NCBI GenBank assembly: GCA_947503275.1
Contig: CANNCZ010000002.1
Location: forward strand, 578,733-642,732
DNA from: an uncultured Erythrobacter sp.
GTDB lineage: Bacteria; Pseudomonadota; Alphaproteobacteria; Sphingomonadales; Sphingomonadaceae
Direction of reading: 5' to 3'
DNA length: 64,000 nucleotides
Each line of letters opens with the position of its first letter. Position 1 is the stretch's first letter. This document shows, one piece after another, positions 45,160-53,216 of this stretch. Below the pieces are notes generated by a model. It was not told where the DNA came from and did not search any database. It was given only the letters and a program-made list of their open reading frames with translations. The translations under genes were made by a program, and so were the position numbers.

Positions 45160-46328
45160 GCGAGAACGTCTATATTGTCGGCGCGGGTATCCATCCCTTT
45201 GGCAGAACCGAAGAGCGTTCAGGCCGCGAACAGGGGGTCTTTGCTGTGCGACAGGCGCTGGCGGATGCGGGCCTTGATTGGACCGATATGGAATGCGCCT
45301 ATGGCGGATCGGCTGCGGCGGGCAGCGCGGATATCATGGTCAATGAGCTTGGGCTGACGTCACTGCCATTCACCAATGTCGCCAATGGTTGCGCAACCGG
45401 GGGGAGCGCATTGGTCGCTGCGCAACAGGCGATTGCGAGCGGGATGTATGATCTCGCGCTGGCGGTGGGGTTTGATAAACACCCACGCGGTGCCTTTAAC
45501 GCCAAGCCATCCGATTACGGCCTGCCTGACTGGTATGGTCAGACCGGAATGATGCTAACGACACAGTTCTTTGCTCTCAAAATTCAACGCTACATGCAAT
45601 TGCACGGGATCAGCCGTGAGACGTTGGGCCGGGTGGCGCAAAAGGCGTTTCAAAATGGCGCGTTGACCCCGCATGCGTGGCGTCGCAGCGAGATTGATCT
45701 CGAAACGATCATGAACGCGCCGATGATCAATGATCCACTGACAAAGTTCATGTTCTGCGCCCCTGCCGAAGGAGGCGTTGCGCTGATCCTGGCCTCTGAG
45801 AAAAAGGCGCGCGAACTGGGGGCGCTCAACAACAATGGTGCAGCAAAGATCGCGCATATTGCCGTGCGGACACGCCCGCCTGACAGTTTCGAGGTGTTCC
45901 AGCCGGGTGTCAGTGTCAAAGAAGGAGGCAAGCCCACAGTGCTGGCGTCGAAGGCCGCATTTGAGGGTGCCGGCATCGGCCCCGATGATATCGATGTCGC
46001 TCAATTGCAGGACACCGAAAGCGGCGCGGAAATCATGCACATGGCCGAAAACGGCTTTTGCAAAGATGGTGAGCAGGAAGAATGGCTCGCCAATGGCTGG
46101 TCACAGCGCAACGGGAAGCTACCGATCAACACCGACGGCGGATGCCTTGCCTGTGGAGAGCCAGTGGGTGCCTCGGGCTTGCGGCAAGTTTACGAAAACG
46201 TCGAACAATTGCGCGGCCGCGCGGGCGAACGTCAGGTGGCGGGCGCAGATGGCTCGGGACCAAAGACCGGATACAGCCATGTCTATGGCGCACCGGGCCT
46301 TTCCGCTGTCGCGATTTTGGAGCGCTAA
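45156..46328 (+). CDS. Thiolase-fold (SCP-x/lipid-transfer-like) protein, partner of DUF35
   Basis: The protein has 390 residues. The nucleophile Cys79 is in VANGCATGGSA. The C-terminal motif that reads GHPxGxxG in thiolases is GEPVGASG here (Glu335 for His), and the second Cys of the C-terminal CxGGG loop is not found (HVYGAPG). This combination with a DUF35 partner resembles the Ltp-type proteins of steroid catabolism, some of which are aldolases. Thiolysis or retro-aldol cleavage of a CoA ester is inferred. It is coupled to the DUF35 gene (ATGA). Confidence 0.87.
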   Translation: MSENVYIVGAGIHPFGRTEERSGREQGVFAVRQALADAGLDWTDMECAYGGSAAAGSADIMVNELGLTSLPFTNVANGCATGGSALVAAQQAIASGMYDLALAVGFDKHPRGAFNAKPSDYGLPDWYGQTGMMLTTQFFALKIQRYMQLHGISRETLGRVAQKAFQNGALTPHAWRRSEIDLETIMNAPMINDPLTKFMFCAPAEGGVALILASEKKARELGALNNNGAAKIAHIAVRTRPPDSFEVFQPGVSVKEGGKPTVLASKAAFEGAGIGPDDIDVAQLQDTESGAEIMHMAENGFCKDGEQEEWLANGWSQRNGKLPINTDGGCLACGEPVGASGLRQVYENVEQLRGRAGERQVAGADGSGPKTGYSHVYGAPGLSAVAILER

Positions 46329-47099
46329 ATGACCAAAATGAATGGTAAAGTTGCACTCGTCACAGGCGGCGCAGAGGGGATCGGCGCTGCGGTTGGTCGG
46401 ATGATAGTGGCAGAAGGTGGCAGCGTCATGCTCGCCGATGTTCAGATCGACAAGGCTCGCGAATTGGCAGCTGAGCTGGGTGAAAATGCTGACGCGGTTG
46501 AACTGGATGTGCGTGAGCTGGATCAGTGGCACGCGGCGGTCAAGACAACGCAGGAGCGCTTCGGGAAACTCAACGTCTTGTGCAACATCGCCGGCATATC
46601 CGAGCCGGGCAATGTGGTGGATGTCGACCTTGATAGCTGGCGGCGAACCATCGACATCAATCTGGAGGGGCCATTTTACGGCTGTCGCGCAGCGATCCCG
46701 GCGATGGAGGCGAGCGGCGAACCCGGTGCCATCGTCAATATCGGATCAATGATCGCCATCCGCGCTGCCGCTTTCGTGGCCGCTTATAGTGCATCGAAAG
46801 CGGGTCTTCTGGGCCTCACTCGCTCCATCGCGCTGGATTGTGCGGAACGCGGAGTTCCGATCCGGGCCAACATGGTCCACCCGGGCGCGATCCGCACGCC
46901 GATGTATGACCGTTACAAATTCTCCGGTGCTGACACGCCAGAGAATATCGAGACCAACTTTGCTGCCACGCACCCGATGAACCGCATCGGTGAACCTCAA
47001 GAGGTCGCGAAAGCGGTCGTCTTCCTCGCCAGCGATGAAGCCAGTTTTACCACCGGATGCGACTTTACCGTCGATGGTGGTGGATCGATTAGGAGCTGA
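46329..47099 (+). CDS. Short-chain dehydrogenase/reductase
   Basis: This 256-residue classical SDR (TGGAEGIG loop, LADVQ acidic residue for NAD, Ser in IGSMIAI, catalytic YSASK) has NIAG instead of NNAG. It starts directly after the thiolase-like stop codon with no spacer. It likely oxidises a 3-hydroxyacyl-CoA or a ring alcohol for the preceding cleavage enzyme; this is from context. Confidence 0.92.
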   Translation: MTKMNGKVALVTGGAEGIGAAVGRMIVAEGGSVMLADVQIDKARELAAELGENADAVELDVRELDQWHAAVKTTQERFGKLNVLCNIAGISEPGNVVDVDLDSWRRTIDINLEGPFYGCRAAIPAMEASGEPGAIVNIGSMIAIRAAAFVAAYSASKAGLLGLTRSIALDCAERGVPIRANMVHPGAIRTPMYDRYKFSGADTPENIETNFAATHPMNRIGEPQEVAKAVVFLASDEASFTTGCDFTVDGGGSIRS

Positions 47100-47101
47100 C
47101 A

Positions 47102-47857
47102 ATGCCCGACCAACCTGCAACCCGGATCGATGCGCATTTCATCGCCGCGGGCAAATATCACGACATTGATTTCCCAAGGCTGGAGCTACTCAAACTGCTC
47201 GCCGAACATCCGCATATTCGCACGACTGTGGCGGCGGATTATTCTGGGCTTGAGCGGCTCGATCAATGCCGGTTTCTGATTACCTATACATGCGATCTGA
47301 TGCCCACGCCCGAACAGGCGAAACAGCTGCGCGCGTGGGTTGAAGCGGGCGGCAAATGGCTGGCCCTGCATGGCACCAATTCGATCCTTGTCTTCACCGA
47401 AGACGGCTTGGTCGATACGCCGGAGGACCGCCCGGATGTGTTCGACATGCTTGGCACCCAATTCAAAGCGCATCCCCCCATCGGTCAATTTGAGGTCGAA
47501 GTGGTCAACAAAACCCACGAGCTGACCGAGGGGATTGAGGATTTTGAGGTCGTAGATGAGCTGTATCTTTCCAAAACCACAGCCGAAATCGACACGTTGA
47601 TGCAGACCACTTTTGAAGGGGACGCCACCGGCTTTGTTGAGGAGAAGTGGGACAAAACCGCTGTGCCGATCCTCTACACCCGCGATCTCGGCAAAGGGCG
47701 CATAGTCTACAACACACTGGGCCATTGCCGGGGGCACTATGACCTGCCGGGCATGCAGGATTTCTACCCGCATAAGGAAATGTGCGCGTGGAACTACGAC
47801 GTGTATTACGACATGCTGCGTCGCAGCCTATCTTGGGCGATGAGAGAGGGAGAATAG
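47102..47857 (+). CDS. ThuA-like domain protein (second of two)
   Basis: The protein has 251 residues. ThuA elements are IAAGKYHDIDFPR at the N-terminus, RFLITYTCDLMPT, GGKWLALHGTNS and PVLYTRDLGKG-type strand followed by NTLGHCRGHYD, where His and Asp are conserved in the family. It is less than 30% similar by eye to the first copy, so the two arose separately or diverged long ago. It sits between an SDR and an acyl-CoA dehydrogenase with gaps of 2 and 4 bases. Confidence 0.83.
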   Translation: MPDQPATRIDAHFIAAGKYHDIDFPRLELLKLLAEHPHIRTTVAADYSGLERLDQCRFLITYTCDLMPTPEQAKQLRAWVEAGGKWLALHGTNSILVFTEDGLVDTPEDRPDVFDMLGTQFKAHPPIGQFEVEVVNKTHELTEGIEDFEVVDELYLSKTTAEIDTLMQTTFEGDATGFVEEKWDKTAVPILYTRDLGKGRIVYNTLGHCRGHYDLPGMQDFYPHKEMCAWNYDVYYDMLRRSLSWAMREGE

Positions 47858-47861
47858 ACCG

Positions 47862-49070
47862 ATGGACATGACATTCTCACCTGAAGACATTGCCTTTCGA
47901 GAGGAAGTGCGCGGATTTCTGGCCGATAAATTGCCCGACCGATTGAAAGACGGTGCACGCCGCACCCCGGGAGTTTTTGTTGAACCCGATATCGGGATGG
48001 AATGGCACCGCATCCTCGCGGAAAAAGGATGGGTCGCGCCCCATTGGCCCAAAGAGGATGGCGGCACAGGTTGGACGCCCACACAGAAGTTTATCTTTGA
48101 AAAAGAGTGCGCTTTGGCAGGCGCACCGGCGCTTGCGATCCTGGGTTTGCGGTTGGTTGGCCCGGTGATCTGCGCATTCGGAACGCCTGAGCAAAAAGCG
48201 CGCTTCCTGCCGCGTATCCTTTCTGGTGAGGATTATTGGTGTCAGGGTTATTCCGAGCCGGGCAGCGGGTCTGATCTTGCCTCGCTCAAGACATCGGCGC
48301 GATTGGATGGCGACGAATATGTCGTCAACGGATCCAAAATCTGGACCACTCACGCTCATCACGCCAATTGGATTTTCGCACTCGTGCGCACCGATGCAAC
48401 CGGTAAGAAACAAGCGGGCATCACCTTCCTGTTGCTGCCGATGGATCAGGACGGGGTTGAGGTCACTCCGATCCACTCGATGTCCGGCGACCATGAGGTG
48501 AACGCAGTGTTCTTCTCCGATGCTCGGACGTCTGTAGACAATCGCATTGGCGAGGAAGGCAATGGCTGGTCGATCGCCAAATTCCTGCTCGAAAACGAAC
48601 GCGGCGGATCATGCTTTGCCCCGCGATTGATCCAGAGTATTGATCGGCTCGAGGCGCTAGCGAAAGAGCAACCGTCTGGTGTTAATGGGGCGATGGCGCA
48701 CGACGCCAGATTCCGAGACCGACTGTCGCGTGCACGGTTAGAGGCAGAGGCGCTCGAATTCACCGAATTGCGCATTCTGGCCGAGTTGGCCAAGGGGCGA
48801 TCACCGGGTCCGCAGACGTCACTGGTCAAGCTACTGGGCTCGAATATCGGCCAAGAAATCGACACTTTGCGGCTTGAGTTGCTGGGCACAGATGCATTGC
48901 AATTGCCGTTGGAGCGACCGCTTTACGGCAACGAAGCACCCGAACCCGTCGGTAGCGAAATGGCGCAAACATCGATGGGCCGGTATCTAAACAACCGCGC
49001 AGCAACGATCTTTGGCGGGTCGGACGAAGTGCAAAAGAACATTATTGCCAAGACCGTTTTGGGTCTTTGA
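47862..49070 (+). CDS. Acyl-CoA dehydrogenase (second of two)
   Basis: The 402-residue protein shows the complete ACAD pattern: YSEPGSGSDLASLKT (FAD contact), NGSKIWTTHAHHANW, and the C-terminal IFGGSDEVQKNIIAKTVLGL in which the Gly-Gly and Glu region binds FAD and substrate. It desaturates an acyl-CoA at C2-C3. The length and motifs fit the FadE group acting on ring-bearing or branched CoA esters. It probably works with, or assembles with, the smaller ACAD at 43629. Confidence 0.93.
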   Translation: MDMTFSPEDIAFREEVRGFLADKLPDRLKDGARRTPGVFVEPDIGMEWHRILAEKGWVAPHWPKEDGGTGWTPTQKFIFEKECALAGAPALAILGLRLVGPVICAFGTPEQKARFLPRILSGEDYWCQGYSEPGSGSDLASLKTSARLDGDEYVVNGSKIWTTHAHHANWIFALVRTDATGKKQAGITFLLLPMDQDGVEVTPIHSMSGDHEVNAVFFSDARTSVDNRIGEEGNGWSIAKFLLENERGGSCFAPRLIQSIDRLEALAKEQPSGVNGAMAHDARFRDRLSRARLEAEALEFTELRILAELAKGRSPGPQTSLVKLLGSNIGQEIDTLRLELLGTDALQLPLERPLYGNEAPEPVGSEMAQTSMGRYLNNRAATIFGGSDEVQKNIIAKTVLGL

Positions 49071-49112
49071 CCCGTTAGATCTCTGACCCCCCTTCTAAGA
49101 AAGACACAAAAC

Positions 49113-50015
49113 ATGGACGTATCCAAGCTGATGTTCCGCGACGACCTCATGGATGGTCAGCGCATTTTGGTCACCGGTGGAGGCACCGGCTTGGGCCGCG
49201 AAATGGCAGAAGGGTTCTTAAAGCTTGGCGCGACCGTCTACATTTGCGGACGGCGCCAGAACAAACTGGATGAATGCGCAGCTGAATTAATGGACGCGCA
49301 TGGCGGGAAAGTGGTCGCGCATGCCTGCGATATTCGCGACGCCGATGCGATCCACACGATGGTCGATGCGATTTGGGCCGATGGCGGGGCACTAACCGGC
49401 GTCGTCAACAATGCCGCTGGCAATTTCATTAGCCGCACCGAAGACCTGTCGGTCAATGGCTTTAACGCGATTGCCGATATCGTGATGCGGGGCACATTCT
49501 ATGTGACACTCGATATCGGCAAGCGGCTGATCGCCGAGGGCAAGAAAGCGAGTTTTCTATCAATCCTCACGACCTGGGTGTGGTCCGGCAGCGCCTTTGT
49601 TGTACCATCCGCCATGTCGAAAACCGCAATCAATGCGATGACACAAAGCCTTGCGACCGAATGGGGCCGCTATGGCTTACGGTTTAATGCCATCGCGCCG
49701 GGCCTGTTTCCAACCAAGGGAATGAGCGCGCGTTTAAGTCCCGGCGGATCGGGCGGCAATTCGAACAATGCGATGAACCCGATGGGTCGCGCGGGCGAAA
49801 TGCATGAGATGGCCAATCTGGCGACGTTCCTGATGGGACCGGGCGCGGAATATGTGAACGGGCAAACCATCGCGATTGATGGCGCAGGGTATCAGGCGAC
49901 CGGCGGCACATTCTTCCCGATGCTCCAAGGCTTAGGCGATGCCGAGTGGGATCAAATGCGCGCCATGATCAAAGGCACCAACGCCAAAGACAAAGCCGAC
50001 CGCAGCACAGGTTAG
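49113..50015 (+). CDS. 2,4-dienoyl-CoA-reductase-like SDR
   Basis: The 300-residue SDR matches the mitochondrial/peroxisomal DECR type: TGGGTGLGREMA, VVNNAAGNFI and FVVPSAMSKTAIN with Ser166-x3-Lys170 in place of Tyr-x3-Lys. DECR enzymes use a Tyr a few residues earlier (TTxxYA); here the stretch is LTTWVWSGS with no Tyr, so the proton donor is unclear. It would reduce a dienoyl-CoA, consistent with degradation of an unsaturated or terpenoid chain. It is the last gene of the 13-kb operon beginning at 37936. Confidence 0.85.
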   Translation: MDVSKLMFRDDLMDGQRILVTGGGTGLGREMAEGFLKLGATVYICGRRQNKLDECAAELMDAHGGKVVAHACDIRDADAIHTMVDAIWADGGALTGVVNNAAGNFISRTEDLSVNGFNAIADIVMRGTFYVTLDIGKRLIAEGKKASFLSILTTWVWSGSAFVVPSAMSKTAINAMTQSLATEWGRYGLRFNAIAPGLFPTKGMSARLSPGGSGGNSNNAMNPMGRAGEMHEMANLATFLMGPGAEYVNGQTIAIDGAGYQATGGTFFPMLQGLGDAEWDQMRAMIKGTNAKDKADRSTG

Positions 50016-51640
50016 ATGGCGGCTTCATCCGCCAAACGTTGCGCGGTTTTGTAGTCGGGCTTTCCATTATTCAGGCGCAGCGAGGCATCCGTCATCACAT
50101 AGAGGCGCGGGATCTTATAACCCGCCAAACCTTCGCGCGCATGGGTATCGAGCGCACTTTGCGATGCTTCGCCCTCTTGCTCAACCACCGCGACTACTTT
50201 GCGGCCAAATCGCGGGTCGGGTAGGCTAACGACCCGCACATCTTTGACGCTCGAGTGCTCCAACAGAACCGCTTCGACCTCTTCAGGAAAGACTTTTTCA
50301 CCGCCAGTGTTGATGCACATATTGTCGCGTCCGATAAACTCCATGCTGCCATCGGGTGCCCAGCGTGCGCGATCACCGGTCATCAACCAACGTTTGCCGT
50401 CAATCTCAGGAAAGGTCTGCGCGTTCTTTTCATCCTCGCCCAGATAGCCAAGCGGCAATGGGCCAGTGCGCGCGACAATGCCCACGTCATCACTGCCCGG
50501 CTCGATGGCTTTGAGGTTTTCGTCAAACAGCTTTGTCTCGCGTCCCGGAAGCGCCGAGAACTTACCGCCGCCGGTGGAACCCTGCGCGGTGGTGATGACC
50601 ACGGCCGTGCCAGAACTCTCAGAAGAACCCAACGCGTCGATCACCACCAGCGCAGGATTGTGCGCGATCAAACGCTTTTTGACGTGCTCCGAGAAGACCG
50701 CGCCCGATGACGTGACTGAACGCAAACTCGAGATCGCATCTTCCGAGTCGTCGCGCGCTTCAAGCCGGTCCGCCAACGGCAAAGCGAAGGCATCACCAAC
50801 GATGAACACCCCGCGCGCTCGCAACCGTTTGATCTCATCCAGCGTCAGGTCCGCATCGAACTTCTCCGCTGGTAGCAACGCCAATGTGCCCCCCTTTAGC
50901 AGGTGTATAACGCCAGTGAATTGCCCCGCCCCGTGCATTAGTGGGCTTAGCAAGAGCATCGGAGAGGCGCTGGCTGGATGATTGGGCGTGATCTTGGCCG
51001 CCTCCTCGACCTGCGCCTTAAGCGAGGTTGCGACAAACGGAGGCTCAGCAAATCCACGTTGCCAAACCGAAATGCTGAATGCCTGCCACGCCTCCACCAT
51101 CGGCCACATCACCGCTTTGGGCATGCCCGTGGTGCCGCCGGTCGCGGTCAGGAACAACGCCTTTGGATCGGAATGAATGGCAAAGCCGGCTGGCAAGGTG
51201 GTCTCTTGCAAGGTCAGCCAATCCGCATCATCTACATCTATGGTGATGGCATCATCACCCATCGCCTCACGCGCGCCTTCGGCAAAATCGCCTTGCGTGA
51301 ACAATGTCTTCAACCCAAAACGGTCGCAGATATCCGCCAGTTCGCGCGCTTTGTAATGGTAGTTTACATTGACCGGCACCACGCCTGCCTTGATGCATCC
51401 GAAATAGGCGAGAATGTAATCGGGATTGTTGCGCAGCATCTGACCAGCAATATCGCCCGGTTTTAACCCGCGTGCGATCAGTCCGGCAGCAATCGCATCT
51501 GTCCTCGCATCAAGCTCGCCCCATGTCACAATCCGGTTACCATGGACAACCGCCGGTCTGTTTGGCTCCACCCCTTGCGCAATCGCTTTGAGCGCCACGC
51601 CAAAATTTTCGCCCGGCCAAAATCCGCCCTGAGTCACCAT
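50012..51640 (-). CDS. AMP-dependent acyl-CoA ligase (second of two)
   Basis: The 542-residue ligase has the phosphate loop TATGGTTGMPKAV (165-177), the GSSESSG adenine region, WLMTGDRARW and the C-terminal catalytic lysine in GKPDYK. The Thr/Gly-rich loop differs from the YTSGTTG form of the first ligase, so the two probably activate different acids. The layout is like FadD/FadD17-type proteins of steroid-degrading actinobacteria, by general resemblance. It is divergent from the LuxR gene and meets the DECR-like gene stop-to-stop in TTAG. Confidence 0.93.
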   Translation of the reverse strand: MVTQGGFWPGENFGVALKAIAQGVEPNRPAVVHGNRIVTWGELDARTDAIAAGLIARGLKPGDIAGQMLRNNPDYILAYFGCIKAGVVPVNVNYHYKARELADICDRFGLKTLFTQGDFAEGAREAMGDDAITIDVDDADWLTLQETTLPAGFAIHSDPKALFLTATGGTTGMPKAVMWPMVEAWQAFSISVWQRGFAEPPFVATSLKAQVEEAAKITPNHPASASPMLLLSPLMHGAGQFTGVIHLLKGGTLALLPAEKFDADLTLDEIKRLRARGVFIVGDAFALPLADRLEARDDSEDAISSLRSVTSSGAVFSEHVKKRLIAHNPALVVIDALGSSESSGTAVVITTAQGSTGGGKFSALPGRETKLFDENLKAIEPGSDDVGIVARTGPLPLGYLGEDEKNAQTFPEIDGKRWLMTGDRARWAPDGSMEFIGRDNMCINTGGEKVFPEEVEAVLLEHSSVKDVRVVSLPDPRFGRKVVAVVEQEGEASQSALDTHAREGLAGYKIPRLYVMTDASLRLNNGKPDYKTAQRLADEAAI

Positions 51641-51702
51641 GCTCGCATTCTCCGTTCGTGCGCTGTGGGATTAGCCAGCAAAAACCCGCAATGCCCCTGC
51701 GT

Positions 51703-51729
51703 AAAGTATGAGGCGAATCGGCGAAAGTG
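51703..51729. promoter_or_regulatory. AAAGTATGAGG and GAAAGTGA elements upstream of the LuxR gene
   Basis: AAAGTATGAGG (51703-51713) is an 11-base match to 18649-18659, and GAAAGTGA (51722-51729) resembles CAAAGTGA at 25549-25556. Both lie in the 135-base divergent region between the second ligase and the LuxR-type regulator, where autoregulation would be expected. Confidence 0.33.
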
Positions 51730-51775
51730 ATGTAGTCTCCGTTTTGAGGAAAATCAGGAGAGGAGTGAGTCTATA

Positions 51776-52585
51776 ATGGCCGCTAATGTCGTCGAGCTTC
51801 GCACGCCCAATGGAACCGAGAATCTTGAGCAATTGCTTGAGCAGGTGACCATAACCTGTCCCGAAGATATCCATGATGCAGCGGAAAACCTCGCCCGGAT
51901 CGCTCAAGAACGCGGCATGCAGGTCGCAGTTTGCGATGACATCTCTTCGAAAGAGCCGATGGTGGATGCAGATGGCACTATCCTGAATGCTGACATTTTT
52001 CGCTGGCTCGATGATGGCGCGCGCTGGTGGGAGGATCACCGCTTGGCGCTGCATTCACCTCTGCCGCGTGCGTGCCGCTATGAAAGTGAGCCTTTTTGGG
52101 TGAACGAGCACGGTTTTAATCTCAAATGGCGCAATTCTTATCTCGAAGAGCTGGATTTGGCTGATTTTGAGAAACGCTCATTGTGCAAAGCCGCCATTGT
52201 AATCCCGGTACATCTGCCCTTTGGACAAATTTCTGCCAGCAGCTTTATCAGCATGGACCGCGATAAAGAGGATCTGACAGAGGAATTTGCGCAGCACAGT
52301 TCGCTGTTCGCACATCTCGTCCATCGGTTTGTCGCGGGCTATGTTCAGGCGATCCGGACCAAACGCCGCATCCCGTCCGATTGCGTTTTGTCCAAACGCG
52401 AAGTGGAGTGCCTCCGTTGGGCCGCGATTGGCAAAACGGACAAGGAAATCAGCATGATCCTGGATCGCAGCCACGCAACGATCCGCTATCATATCCATCG
52501 CGCTGGCGAGAAACTGGACAGCGTCAACCGCGCTCAGACGATCTTTAAGGCCGGGCAGTTGGGGTATTTGGGGGCGAACAGCTAA
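51776..52585 (+). CDS. LuxR-type transcriptional regulator
   Basis: The 269-residue protein has a C-terminal LuxR/GerE helix-turn-helix at about residues 204-265 (LSKREVECLRWAAIGKTDKE, then HATIRYHIHRAGEKL). The N-terminal ~190 residues have the size of an autoinducer-binding domain, but the Trp/Tyr/Asp-Pro pattern that contacts acyl-homoserine lactones is not recognisable (WWEDHRLALHSPLPRA). No luxI-type synthase is present, so it is a solo that may sense the substrate or an intermediate. It is the only regulator seen in the island and is the best candidate to bind the recurring promoter elements. Confidence 0.9.
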   Translation: MAANVVELRTPNGTENLEQLLEQVTITCPEDIHDAAENLARIAQERGMQVAVCDDISSKEPMVDADGTILNADIFRWLDDGARWWEDHRLALHSPLPRACRYESEPFWVNEHGFNLKWRNSYLEELDLADFEKRSLCKAAIVIPVHLPFGQISASSFISMDRDKEDLTEEFAQHSSLFAHLVHRFVAGYVQAIRTKRRIPSDCVLSKREVECLRWAAIGKTDKEISMILDRSHATIRYHIHRAGEKLDSVNRAQTIFKAGQLGYLGANS

Positions 52586-53115
52586 CCGAGGCTGCGTAGC
52601 GGATCGCTGCCATCCCAACCCTTGCCTGCTTGTTTGATCATCGCGAATAGGTCTGGGCCGCCAGCGCCCTGCTGCAGGATTTCGACTAGACCGCCCGGAC
52701 CCTCACCCGGATCGACATAGATCACTCGGCTATCGCCCAGTGACCCCTCAATCACGATCTCTGCGCCCTGCTCGCCGCAGACGCGGTAGGCCTCATCGAT
52801 ATCATCGACCAGAATACACACGTGATGCAAGCCGCTGACCGCACCATATTCGCCGGAATAGATGGAAGGGTGATCATCGCGCGGACGGATCAGCTCAATT
52901 TGCATATCGCCCCAATAGGCCAGCGCCAGATCGAAAACAGCATCGGTGGGCTGCCCCCTATATTTCATGCCCTCTAGGTGAATGCCCTCCATCAAGAAAA
53001 AGGGACCAACACCCATCACCTGTGTCCAGTGCTTAACTGCTGCGTCGAAATCATCGGGCACAAAGGCGAGCTGCATCACCTCACCCAGTGCGGCTATTCC
53101 TTGATTATGCGCCAT
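52582..53115 (-). CDS. VOC-superfamily (glyoxalase-fold) protein
   Basis: The protein is 177 residues from ATG 53115 (GGAGAGG upstream). Two VOC modules are visible: VMQLAFVPDDFDAAVKHWTQ and GLHHVCILVDDIDEAYR. Metal ligands would be His and Glu (LHHV, VEILQQ). Its C-terminus WDGSDPLRSLG matches that of the VOC protein at 29258. It is divergent from the third Rieske gene. An epimerase, isomerase or hydrolase role on a CoA ester is plausible; not proven. Confidence 0.85.
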   Translation of the reverse strand: MAHNQGIAALGEVMQLAFVPDDFDAAVKHWTQVMGVGPFFLMEGIHLEGMKYRGQPTDAVFDLALAYWGDMQIELIRPRDDHPSIYSGEYGAVSGLHHVCILVDDIDEAYRVCGEQGAEIVIEGSLGDSRVIYVDPGEGPGGLVEILQQGAGGPDLFAMIKQAGKGWDGSDPLRSLG

Positions 53116-53216
53116 GCGCCCTCTCCAATCCGATAGTGTGACGTAAGGGGGAACCTGTGTGATATTCACTCTCGCGAACACTGCGTAAATTGCGAGGAAC
53201 GGGATAGAGGCCGCCG

